Virus record (IMG/VR): IMGVR_UViG_3300029309_000377
Coordinates: 1 to 22,484 of that record
DNA: 22,484 nt
Source: a virus
Direction: 5' to 3' (one strand)
Position 1 is the first letter of the stretch. Every line of letters begins with the position of its first letter. This document shows, piece after piece, positions 16,383 through 21,876 of the stretch. The position numbers and the translations under genes were made by a program. The notes under the pieces are model-generated. The model saw only the letters and a program-made list of their open reading frames with translations. It had not been told where the DNA came from and made no database searches.

Positions 16383-16940
16383 ATGCCAGAATTTTTTGAA
16401 TTTTTTGAACGCCCGCAAGGCGGTTCAGACTTTGTACGCCTTAAAGATGGCGACCGTCGTTCGTTGCGAATCATTTCAAAACCCGTCCAAGGTTGGGAAA
16501 TTTTTCTTGACGGCAAACCGCGCCGTTGGCGACCCGATGAAAACATTCCGACCGACGTCACAATTCCGGAGGGTGAAAACGTGCGCCAATTTGCCGCATT
16601 CATCGTTTGCGAATACGACGAACAAAAACCAATTGGTGCGGTCAAAATTTGGTCGGTCACGCAAAAATCGATTTTGTCGGATATGCAAAACCTATTTGGC
16701 AACGGTCGTCATTGGACGGATTTTGAATTGGTCTTGACTCGTCGCGGCGAAGGTTTGCGCACAACCTATTCGTTGAGCGGTGTCGAACGCGCCATCGAAC
16801 CGGAATTGTTGCAAATCGCAAGCGAGACCGAAAAATTTATCGACCTCGACAAACTCTATTCGGGCGAAAATCCGTTTGTGACGCAACCGCCGCACGTTGT
16901 TAAAGCGGAAACCGCGAACCCGTCGGGAATGCCTTTTTAA
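16383..16940 (+). CDS. Putative single-stranded DNA-binding protein
   Basis: The 185-residue product is first in its operon. It has a beta-rich core with LKDGDRRSLRIISKPVQGWE, then FAAFIVCEYDEQKPIGAVKI, an ITQKSI-like SVTQKSILSDMQNLF helix and the ending DFELVLTRRGEGLRTTYSLSG. The C-terminal tail is acidic/hydrophobic around residues 150-170. I recall a phage protein family with the pattern KxxLRIxSxPxxGWE...WxVxxYxxxxxxxLExTQKSI, usually near recombination nucleases and described as SSB-like. The exonuclease and resolvase genes just downstream agree with a role in replication or recombination. The SSB assignment is from memory and pattern only. Confidence 0.55.
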   Translation: MPEFFEFFERPQGGSDFVRLKDGDRRSLRIISKPVQGWEIFLDGKPRRWRPDENIPTDVTIPEGENVRQFAAFIVCEYDEQKPIGAVKIWSVTQKSILSDMQNLFGNGRHWTDFELVLTRRGEGLRTTYSLSGVERAIEPELLQIASETEKFIDLDKLYSGENPFVTQPPHVVKAETANPSGMPF

Positions 16941-16941
16941 G

Positions 16942-17148
16942 ATGTGGAAAACATGGCAACAACGACAAGCCGAGGTTTCGGCAAAAAATGCGCAACGCAA
17001 GAAACATTTGACGCACCTTGCGAAACTGGCGGAACGGTCGCAATTGTACGGCCGCAAGTATCCCGACGTCTGTCAAAGCGTCATTGCGTGGGCGCACGTT
17101 CAAAACCATTTGTTGAATTCATCGACGGAACAAAATTTGTTCGTGTAA
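16942..17148 (+). CDS. Small basic helical protein, unknown function
   Basis: The ATG at 16942 follows the SSB-like stop by one base and gives 68 residues: MWKTWQQRQAEVSAKNAQRK and then LTHLAKLAERSQLYGRKYPD, ending with AWAHVQNHLLNSS. The protein is basic, rich in Gln/Ala/Lys/Arg and predicted helical. The alternative frame starting at 16944 is open through this region but gives a less protein-like sequence, and its true start is more likely at 17148. The stop TAA shares its A with ATG 17148 (TAATG), supporting two coupled genes. Function is unknown. Confidence 0.58.
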   Translation: MWKTWQQRQAEVSAKNAQRKKHLTHLAKLAERSQLYGRKYPDVCQSVIAWAHVQNHLLNSSTEQNLFV

Positions 17149-17351
17149 TGGACGAGCAAAGACCCGAAGAAATCAAACAAGAAATTTCGGAATTGCGGCG
17201 GTCGCGGTGGGCATTGTTAGCCCATCGCAACCAAATTTTGGAACTGAATTTGTCGGACTATGACGGCGAGGTTTATCGAACCGACAAGGCGTTGAAATTG
17301 ACAAATGCGCGATTGTTTGAATTGACACAAAACCCGATATATGAAAACTGA
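17148..17351 (+). CDS. Small coiled-coil protein, unknown function
   Basis: This 67-residue protein starts in a TAATG overlap and ends 11 bp inside the exonuclease gene. It is charged and heptad-like (RPEEIKQEISELRRSRWALL, then HRNQILELNLSDYDGE and KALKLTNARLFELTQN). I know of no family. It sits between the SSB-like protein and the exonuclease, so an accessory role in recombination is possible. An upstream extension in the same frame to 16944 would cover the previous gene and is not preferred. Confidence 0.58.
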   Translation: MDEQRPEEIKQEISELRRSRWALLAHRNQILELNLSDYDGEVYRTDKALKLTNARLFELTQNPIYEN

Positions 17352-18102
17352 TTTTTTGCCCTTGTCGTTTAGTAGTTTGAAGGCGTTCAGCGTTTCCCCG
17401 TTGAATTTCCTCAATTACAAATTGCACCGGCCGCCGTCGACGGAATCGATGAAATTTGGAACGCGTGTGCATTTGGCCGTTTTGGAACCGGAAAAATTTG
17501 AACGTGACGTTGTCGTTTACGATGGACGGCGCGACAAGCGTACCGAAGAATATCGCGAGTTCATGGCCGCGCACCCCGGCGCGGAAATTGTGACGCCGAA
17601 CGAAATGGGCAAGTTGCAAATGTGCCGCGACCGCGTTTGGCAACATCCATCCGCCGCCAGTATGTTGGAACATTGTCAAACCCGCGAACGTCCGATTGAG
17701 TTTACCCGCAAAGGCATTCACCATCGGGGGATCGTGGACGCACACGGTCACAATGTTGCATTGGACGTAAAAACGGCGGCCGCATGGCAACCGCGCAAAT
17801 GGGAATTTGCGGCATACGACGCATTGTATTTCATGCAAGCGGCGATGTACGTTCACGGGTTAGGACAAAACAACGTTCACGTCGAGCGTTTTTATTTTTT
17901 GGTCATTCAACCCGTCGCGCCGTTTCACGTCGTTTTGTATGAAGTCAACCCCGGATATATGAATCGAGGTTTGAACATTTGGGATTCGTTGTTGGTGCAA
18001 TTTGAACATTGGGACGGCACCGCAACGCCATACAAACACGGGGAAACGTTCCACATGAACGGCCCCGATTGGATTAATTTAAAAGACGACGAGCGTGATT
18101 AA
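17341..18102 (+). CDS. PD-(D/E)XK exonuclease (RecB/YqaJ/RecE-like)
   Basis: The 253-residue nuclease shows the motifs of the RecB-like exonuclease group used in phage recombination: S.SSLKAF.VSPLNF near the N-terminus, GTRVH at 40-44, RGIVD at 129-133, the catalytic DVKTA at 142-146 (Asp142, Lys144) and the QAAMY helix at 166-170. Such enzymes resect double-stranded ends and normally work with an annealing or SSB protein. The SSB-like gene two genes upstream and a resolvase-like nuclease downstream make a recombination cluster. No RecT/Erf annealase is visible in the window, which is somewhat unusual. Confidence 0.85.
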   Translation: MKTDFLPLSFSSLKAFSVSPLNFLNYKLHRPPSTESMKFGTRVHLAVLEPEKFERDVVVYDGRRDKRTEEYREFMAAHPGAEIVTPNEMGKLQMCRDRVWQHPSAASMLEHCQTRERPIEFTRKGIHHRGIVDAHGHNVALDVKTAAAWQPRKWEFAAYDALYFMQAAMYVHGLGQNNVHVERFYFLVIQPVAPFHVVLYEVNPGYMNRGLNIWDSLLVQFEHWDGTATPYKHGETFHMNGPDWINLKDDERD

Positions 18103-18427
18103 CAGCCGAAACAAGGGAAAGCGGTTTGAACTTCGGATTGCCGAAGTTTGGGCGCGTGTAATGGGTGGCGACCCTCAACGCACCGGGTACGTTTCAAAAT
18201 GGCTTGACGACCAGGGCGTTGACTTGACCGACACCGACCCGTTTTATTTGCAATGCAAGGCACACGAACGTTCGTTGCCAATGCACGACATATTGGACGC
18301 CATGCCGGACGGCGAAAATTACAATGTCGTAATTCACAAACGCAACAATCGCGGTTGCATTGTGGCGTTGAGGTTTTCCGACTTTTTGGAACTGGCCGAA
18401 ATGTTGCGCAAAAACGGCGTGTTGTAA
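18095..18427 (+). CDS. Holliday-junction-resolvase-like PD-(D/E)XK nuclease
   Basis: This 110-residue product uses GTG 18095 (8-bp overlap with the exonuclease). It has the compact resolvase fold pattern: NKGKRFELRIAEVW with Glu12, RTGYVSKWLDDQGVDLT with Asp43, and YLQCKAHE where Gln53-x-Lys55 takes the place of the usual E-x-K. The later part (NYNVVIHKRNNRGCIVALRF) supplies the core strands. Similar small phage proteins resolve branched DNA before packaging. The Q-x-K variant occurs in related nuclease families, so it does not by itself imply inactivity. Confidence 0.76.
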   Translation: MINSRNKGKRFELRIAEVWARVMGGDPQRTGYVSKWLDDQGVDLTDTDPFYLQCKAHERSLPMHDILDAMPDGENYNVVIHKRNNRGCIVALRFSDFLELAEMLRKNGVL

Positions 18428-18654
18428 TGTTCAAACTCGTTTTCACTTGTCCTGTTTTAGGCGAACGCCAATTTTGGTATTTGTCGAGCGAACAGGAAGC
18501 GCGGCGAACCTTGCGTCAACATATTGAAACGCCACGTCGAAAGCGTTTGCCACAATATAAGGGCATGATTCAGGGCGTCGACTTTTTTGTTGAGTTGGTG
18601 CCAACGTTTGGCGGTTACGATCCGTCAGGCGTTGACACAATGCATTGGACGTGA
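18427..18654 (+). CDS. Small protein of unknown function
   Basis: The ATG at 18427 overlaps the resolvase stop (TAATG), giving 75 residues. It has two strands (FKLVFTCPVLGERQFWYL), a basic helix (EQEARRTLRQHIETPRRKRL) and a closing strand (GVDFFVELVPTFGGY). I recognise no family. Coupling to both neighbours and its place between recombination and replication genes support a real small gene. The composition suggests a compact alpha-beta protein that may bind nucleic acid through the basic helix, which is inference only. Confidence 0.62.
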   Translation: MFKLVFTCPVLGERQFWYLSSEQEARRTLRQHIETPRRKRLPQYKGMIQGVDFFVELVPTFGGYDPSGVDTMHWT

Positions 18655-19502
18655 AACCGAAACAATACATCATATTAACCGCTGAAATTTGGAACATGCA
18701 CGAATTGCGACCGCGCGAACGGGTGTTGTTGGCGTTGATTGCCGGGTATTGTAAAAAGGGCGGTGCGTGTACGATGTCAAACGCAAAATTGGGCGAGTGG
18801 CTCGGCGTCACATCCCGACAAATTCAAAAATATTTGTCACGTCTTGTCGACTGCAATTTGGTGTTCATGACGCACAACCCACAACGCGAAATTCGGGTTG
18901 TATTGAACGCCGCACCCACGAACCACAGTTCACCCCCGGACGAACAAAAGGACGCCCCCCCCACGAACAAAAGTTCGCAAAGGGACGAACCACAGTTCAC
19001 CCATATAAGAAAGAACAATAAAATGAATAATAAATACCATAATGGTGAAAAGGAAAAAATTCCATCGGTAGACGAGGCAACGAGCGCGTTGCGACATATG
19101 GTTGAAAACGTCGAGGCGTTTGCACATGTTCCGTATGGTTTGTTGTCGTCAATGGCGAAAGATTGCCTTAATTATTATGAAGCCAACGACTACCGAACGA
19201 AACGCGGCGACGAAATACGACGGTGGCGGCCAGTGCTGGAAAATTGGTTGCGTCGCAACGCCGAGAAAATGCCGAAGCGCAAAACGCCGGCGAAGGAATA
19301 CACGTTGCGCGATATGCAATGGCACGAACGGCGTTCGGAATCGTGGCGAAAAAAGGCCGACGAATTGCCATTGTCCGACGAGCGTCGGGCCGATTGGATA
19401 AAGTACGCCAACGAGGAACGAGCGACGGCACAACACATCAAACAAAAGATTTTGCAGAATGCCAAAAATGCCGACGAAACAAAGTCGCGTCCCTTGGAAT
19501 AA
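18651..19502 (+). CDS. Replication initiator with winged-helix domain (HTH_36-like), carrying the origin in its gene
   Basis: GTG 18651 gives a 4-bp overlap with the preceding stop and 283 residues; a TTG at 18645 is also possible. The N-terminal domain is a winged helix: LRPRERVLLALIAGYCKKGG, SNAKLGEWLGVTSRQIQKYL and CNLVFMTHNPQREIRVV, as in phage replisome organisers and RepA-like proteins. A hydrophilic linker (about residues 85-130) is encoded by iteron DNA. The C-terminal part, with DEIRRWRPVLENWLRRN, resembles the helicase-loader or organiser tail of similar proteins. It would bind the iterons in its own gene and recruit the helicase, which is not in the window. Confidence 0.8.
   Translation: MKPKQYIILTAEIWNMHELRPRERVLLALIAGYCKKGGACTMSNAKLGEWLGVTSRQIQKYLSRLVDCNLVFMTHNPQREIRVVLNAAPTNHSSPPDEQKDAPPTNKSSQRDEPQFTHIRKNNKMNNKYHNGEKEKIPSVDEATSALRHMVENVEAFAHVPYGLLSSMAKDCLNYYEANDYRTKRGDEIRRWRPVLENWLRRNAEKMPKRKTPAKEYTLRDMQWHERRSESWRKKADELPLSDERRADWIKYANEERATAQHIKQKILQNAKNADETKSRPLE
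18918..19063 (+). other. Candidate replication origin: four iterons plus AT-rich stretch
   Basis: Four 16-bp units start at 18918, 18940, 18963 and 18985 (spacing 22, 23, 22 bp). Units 1 and 4 are identical (ACGAACCACAGTTCAC); unit 3 is ACGAACAAAAGTTCGC; unit 2 is ACGAACAAAAGGACGC, with its right half degraded. Three of the four have dyad symmetry GAAC-N4-GTTC. Directly after unit 4, positions 19001-19063 are strongly AT-rich in an otherwise balanced region. Iterons inside the initiator gene followed by an AT-rich unwinding zone is the layout of the lambda origin in gene O. Confidence 0.78.
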
Positions 19503-19755
19503 AGACAACCCAAAACGGGAACGACGACCGGACGCAAGGTATCACACTTGGCGATGGACAAAGTTTAGTCGTTGGTATCGCAAAACGTTTCCGGTGTGCG
19601 TCCAATGCGGCCACGCCGCCCAGGTCGTCGACCACATAAAACCGGCGCGCGTCATTGACGAAAAATTGTTCTACGATACGTCCAACATGCAAAGTCTTTG
19701 TCATAGATGCCACAACCGCAAACGAGCAACGGACGACAAACAATGGAACAAATGA
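19459..19755 (+). CDS. HNH endonuclease
   Basis: The 98-residue protein starts at ATG 19459, overlapping the initiator end by 44 bp; ATG 19468 is an alternative. It has a compact ββα-metal HNH core with structural zinc: CVQC at 47-50, DHI at 58-60 with catalytic His59, Asn76 in SNMQSLC, and CHRCHN at 81-86 with His85. The N-terminal 40 residues are basic (RYHTWRWTKFSRWYRK) and probably bind DNA. Phage HNH proteins of this size either assist packaging or are free-standing homing nucleases. Its place far from the terminase, beside a truncated gene, is compatible with either, and homing is not excluded. Confidence 0.88.
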   Translation: MPKMPTKQSRVPWNKDNPKRERRPDARYHTWRWTKFSRWYRKTFPVCVQCGHAAQVVDHIKPARVIDEKLFYDTSNMQSLCHRCHNRKRATDDKQWNK

Positions 19756-19856
19756 AAACATTTAATTCGTTGAGCGGCGGCCAGTCGTCGTCATACATTG
19801 CCGCCAATTACCCGGCCGATTTTGACGATTGTGATTCGGGTCATTGCGGGTTATGA
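19752..19856 (+). pseudogene. N-terminal remnant of a PAPS-reductase-like (PP-loop) gene
   Basis: A 34-codon frame begins ATG 19752 (4-bp overlap with the HNH stop) and ends TGA 19854-19856, overlapping the methyltransferase ATG. Its first 25 residues contain NSLSGGQSSSYIAANYPADF, the start of phage phosphoadenosine-phosphosulfate-reductase-like proteins, including the SGGxSS PP-loop. Full proteins are normally around 200-300 residues, and here the match stops after about 27 residues and runs into CDSGHCGL. The simplest reading is an internal deletion that removed most of the gene and joined its head to the methyltransferase. It may still be translated as a short peptide. Confidence 0.68.
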
Positions 19857-20734
19857 TGCGTCACGGATCGTTATTTTCAGGCATCGGGGGTTTTGACCTC
19901 GCCGCCGAGCGCGTCGGTTGGCGCAACGTTTATCATGTGGAACGTGACCCGTTTTGCCAAACGGTATTGAAACACCATTTTCCAAATTCAAGAAGTTTTG
20001 AAAAAATCGAAGAATTCGACGGGTTCACCCCAATTGTCGATGTCATCACTGGCGGGTTTCCTTGCCAACCATTCAGCAACGCCGGACAACGAAAAGGCAT
20101 TGCCGACGACCGCTATTTGTGGCCCGAAATGTTCCGCGTCATTGGCAACGCTCGGCCCCGATGGGTCGTCGCTGAAAACGTTTCGGGCCTTGTTCGTTGG
20201 TCGGGCGGATTGGTACTCGACACGGTGTGCGCTGATTTGGAAAATATTGGGTACGACGTCGGGGCGTTTCTTGTTCCAGCTTGCGGCGCGAACGCGCCCC
20301 ACCGACGTGAACGAATATGGATTGTTGCCAACGCCAAACACGCAACCACGGGAACGAACGGCGGATCAAACCAAAAAACGCCGCCAGAAATACGGCGGGA
20401 CGCGGCGCGGAATGTACCTGGAACATTTACTCGTCGAAGGGTTGTTGCCAACACCATTGGCACAGGAAAGCGACAAGATAACAGGCAAGGAAAATCAAGA
20501 TTCATTGACAAAACGTTGCCGTTTACAAACTGGAAAGAATTCCCAACTATCTCCCCTATTCGTTGCGGAAATGATGGGGTTCCCGATACATTGGACGGTC
20601 TCACCGTTTCAAAATGGCGCCGACAATCGTTGAAGGCATACGGCAACGCAATTGTGCCGGTAATTGCGCAACGCATATTTGAAACAATTCAAGCCGTCGA
20701 AGATGGTTTGACATCGTGGGATGAGGTTAAATAA
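19853..20734 (+). CDS. C5-cytosine DNA methyltransferase (Dcm-like)
   Basis: ATG 19853 gives 293 residues in an ATGA overlap with the upstream remnant. Motifs are in order: I, SLFSGIGGFDLAAERVGW (AdoMet binding); IV, GGFPCQPFSNAGQ with catalytic Cys71; VI, VAENVSGL at 106-113; VIII, APHRRERIWIV at 148-158; and X, QSLKAYGNAIVPVIAQRIFE near the end. The region between VIII and X is the target-recognition part. All catalytic motifs are intact, so the enzyme is probably active and would protect phage DNA from host restriction. No cognate restriction gene is visible. A long second frame is nested inside it. Confidence 0.94.
   Translation: MMRHGSLFSGIGGFDLAAERVGWRNVYHVERDPFCQTVLKHHFPNSRSFEKIEEFDGFTPIVDVITGGFPCQPFSNAGQRKGIADDRYLWPEMFRVIGNARPRWVVAENVSGLVRWSGGLVLDTVCADLENIGYDVGAFLVPACGANAPHRRERIWIVANAKHATTGTNGGSNQKTPPEIRRDAARNVPGTFTRRRVVANTIGTGKRQDNRQGKSRFIDKTLPFTNWKEFPTISPIRCGNDGVPDTLDGLTVSKWRRQSLKAYGNAIVPVIAQRIFETIQAVEDGLTSWDEVK
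19998..20633 (+). other. Long overlapping frame nested in the methyltransferase gene
   Basis: In the +1 frame relative to the methyltransferase, 211 codons are open (TTG 19998 or ATG 20040 to the stop at 20631-20633). The translation does not look random: RADWYSTRCALIWKILGTTS, RFLFQLAARTRPTDVNEYG, LLPTPNTQP, LLPTPLAQE and LSPLFVAEMMGFPIHWT. I remember similar LLPTP and FVAEMMGFP stretches in database proteins encoded by other phage methyltransferase loci. Those entries could themselves be shadow frames, preserved because the methyltransferase is conserved. Coding status is therefore open and the feature is not called as a gene. Confidence 0.4.
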
Positions 20735-20738
20735 AAAA

Positions 20739-20762
20739 CGCCCCCCGACGTTTCGGAGGGCG
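20739..20762. terminator. Hairpin terminator T1 between convergent operons
   Basis: Stem 20739-20748 pairs with 20753-20762 (ten positions, one C-A mismatch) around a CGTT loop. On the minus strand the hairpin is followed by six T (plus-strand A-run just left of the stem), a strong terminator for the gene ending at 20828. On the plus strand only TTT follows, so it is weaker for the methyltransferase transcript. It is probably bidirectional. Confidence 0.85.
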
Positions 20763-20766
20763 TTTG

Positions 20767-20833
20767 CCGTGACCACGTTCAACAACGTGGCGGCATCATG
20801 AACCAATTCAGCGATTTGCCGCCGTGGTCACGG
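20767..20833. repeat. Large inverted repeat with alternative hairpin, 3' of the minus-strand gene
   Basis: CCGTGACCACG (20767-20777) pairs perfectly with CGTGGTCACGG (20823-20833), and directly inside GCGGCA (20790-20795) pairs with TGCCGC (20817-20822). The left side alone can form a competing hairpin, CCACGTT-CAAC-AACGTGG (20773-20790). The right arm includes the stop codon of the minus-strand gene (20828-20830), and terminator T1 lies just beyond. In the minus-strand transcript this is a structured 3' UTR of about 100 nt including T1. Confidence 0.8.
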
Positions 20834-21280
20834 TTTCCAAATTGAACAGTCGGAGAAATTACGACCCGACGTGAAATCAACTTTGTAATCGCCGAAATTG
20901 TACGGCCGGTGTTCCTTCATTGATACGATTCGCGCTTTTGACATGTCACGCGGCGAACGACCGGTTATTTCACAGGCTTCATCAAACGTCGACATGATTT
21001 CAATGTTTTCGAAGCGGTTGTTCCGTGGACACATCATATATGTATGTCCGGGATGTGATGCCGATTCGCAAGTGTCGTCACAGTCAAAACCGAATTGGTC
21101 AATAATTTCGTCGACGAGAATGATTTCCGCGTCAGTCAACATTTTTGTTTTGTTGGTGCGCGTTATGACCATTTGAAACCCAACGCCACCAATGGCGTTT
21201 TGAAGGCTGATAACAGAAAAACCACGGGCGGCCAATTCGACCTGCATTTTCGCGACGCGAATGTTGTAATTGTATGACAT
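20828..21280 (-). CDS. Hypothetical protein, 150 residues
   Basis: ATG at 21280 is chosen because it directly follows a conserved promoter/leader repeat; a TTG at 21316 would add 12 residues encoded by that repeat. The protein has an N-terminal helix with VAKMQVELAARGFSVISLQN, a middle acidic helix (LTDAEIILVDEIIDQFGF), a possible metal-binding patch with Cys and His (CDDTCESASHPGHTYMMC), and a C-terminal half with FDEACEITGRSPRDMSKARI. I recognise no family. It lies in the minus-strand accessory unit, has its own apparent promoter and terminator, and so may be expressed independently. A host-takeover or anti-defence role would be guesswork. Confidence 0.7.
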   Translation of the reverse strand: MSYNYNIRVAKMQVELAARGFSVISLQNAIGGVGFQMVITRTNKTKMLTDAEIILVDEIIDQFGFDCDDTCESASHPGHTYMMCPRNNRFENIEIMSTFDEACEITGRSPRDMSKARIVSMKEHRPYNFGDYKVDFTSGRNFSDCSIWKP

Positions 21281-21331
21281 TTTGTTGTTGTTGATACCGC
21301 AATGTACACACAACAATTCATTCGGCCAAAA
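21278..21331 (-). promoter_or_regulatory. Promoter/leader repeat, copy 1
   Basis: This 54-bp unit matches 21823-21876 at 50 of 54 positions without gaps and ends at the ATG of the gene on the minus strand. Read on the minus strand it carries TTGGCC (21329-21324), a 17-bp spacer and TACATT (21306-21301), each 4/6 matches to sigma-70-type -35 and -10 boxes. An A/C-rich leader (ATCAACAACAACAAA) of about 15 nt follows. It lies immediately after terminator T2, so a promoter is needed here. Boxes are inferred. Confidence 0.6.
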
Positions 21332-21336
21332 AAAAA

Positions 21337-21357
21337 CGCCCCCAATGTTTGAGGGCG
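21337..21357. terminator. Hairpin terminator T2
   Basis: CGCCCCC (21337-21343) and GAGGGCG (21351-21357) form a 7-bp stem (one G-T pair) with the loop AATGTTT. Nine A on the left give a nine-T tail on the minus strand, and five T on the right give a tail on the plus strand. It ends the minus-strand unit that finishes at 21380 and separates it from the next minus-strand gene. Confidence 0.87.
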
Positions 21358-21379
21358 CTTTTTGTTGTGACTGGATTTG

Positions 21380-21604
21380 TTACGGTGTCAATCCGTTGAT
21401 TGCCAACACTGCGCATTTCAACGCGCGATAAGTGACCCACTTATTTCTTCGAATTTCTTCAAATTTTGCCTTGTCTTTCGCCTTGTCCATTTTCGACAAT
21501 GTTTTCCGATTTTTATAGCATGTACGCAACTTTTCTTCGGCTTGCGCGTGTGCCTTTGCGGCGCTCAAAATCGCCCGTTCTTGTTCTTTCGTCATTGTTA
21601 CCAT
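21380..21604 (-). CDS. Small basic helical protein, unknown function
   Basis: ATG 21604 (overlapping the upstream stop as ATGGTAA) gives 74 residues; ATG 21595 is equally possible. It is lysine/alanine-rich and predicted all-helical: TKEQERAILSAAKAHAQAEE, then KNRKTLSKMDKAKDKAKFEE and a C-terminal YRALKCAVLAINGL. I recognise no family. The overlap with its upstream neighbour implies co-translation, and terminator T2 follows its stop. Coiled-coil or nucleic-acid-binding activity is plausible from composition only. Confidence 0.65.
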   Translation of the reverse strand: MVTMTKEQERAILSAAKAHAQAEEKLRTCYKNRKTLSKMDKAKDKAKFEEIRRNKWVTYRALKCAVLAINGLTP

Positions 21605-21825
21605 GTTCTATAATTACACGCATTGTGTAAGCCCGGATAAGTAGCAAAACAAGCGTCGACGCGTTTGTTTTTTGGGTTGTATCCGATGATACGGCGGTTT
21701 TTGTTTGTTGGGTGTTCCAACTTATACCAAACGCACAAAATGCCGTGCCTTTTTTCTTTGATGATGCCTTTGACGATGTGACCTTTTATGTCATCGCCTT
21801 TTTGCGGGTGCCTCGAAAGTTTCAT
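21598..21825 (-). CDS. Hypothetical basic protein, 75 residues
   Basis: The ATG at 21825 follows the second copy of the promoter/leader repeat; a TTG at 21861 would add 12 residues encoded by the repeat. The protein is basic and beta-rich: MKLSRHPQKGDDIKGHIVKG, then RHGILCVWYKLEHPTNKNRR and IIGYNPKNKRVDACFATYPG, ending CNYRTW. I recognise no family; the strand pattern could fit a small barrel or single-domain nucleic-acid binder. It overlaps the next gene by 7 bp. Confidence 0.63.
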   Translation of the reverse strand: MKLSRHPQKGDDIKGHIVKGIIKEKRHGILCVWYKLEHPTNKNRRIIGYNPKNKRVDACFATYPGLHNACNYRTW

Positions 21826-21876
21826 TTGTTTGTTGTTGATACGGCAATGTACACACAACAATTCATTGGGCCAAAA
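21823..21876 (-). promoter_or_regulatory. Promoter/leader repeat, copy 2
   Basis: This is the second copy of the 54-bp unit; the four differences are two in the leader next to the ATG, one beside the -10-like box and one beside the -35-like box. The boxes TTGGCC (21874-21869) and TACATT (21851-21846) and the 17-bp spacing are unchanged. It overlaps the last codons and stop of the upstream gene, so it would act as an internal promoter within the minus-strand unit. Confidence 0.58.

Noticed and set aside
16944-17147. Upstream extension of the 17148 gene in the same frame
   Set aside because: Its sequence is less protein-like than the overlapping frame starting at 16942, and the TAATG at 17146-17150 gives a natural coupled start.
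20767-20833. Phage attachment site
   Set aside because: No integrase gene or tRNA-like sequence is near; the inverted repeat fits a transcript 3' structure better.
21281-21316. N-terminal extension giving a CxxC knuckle (MLCVHCGINN), also seen at 21826-21861
   Set aside because: Both starts would be TTG, the encoding DNA is the conserved promoter/leader unit, and in the first copy only a terminator lies upstream. Kept as an alternative in the repeat finding.
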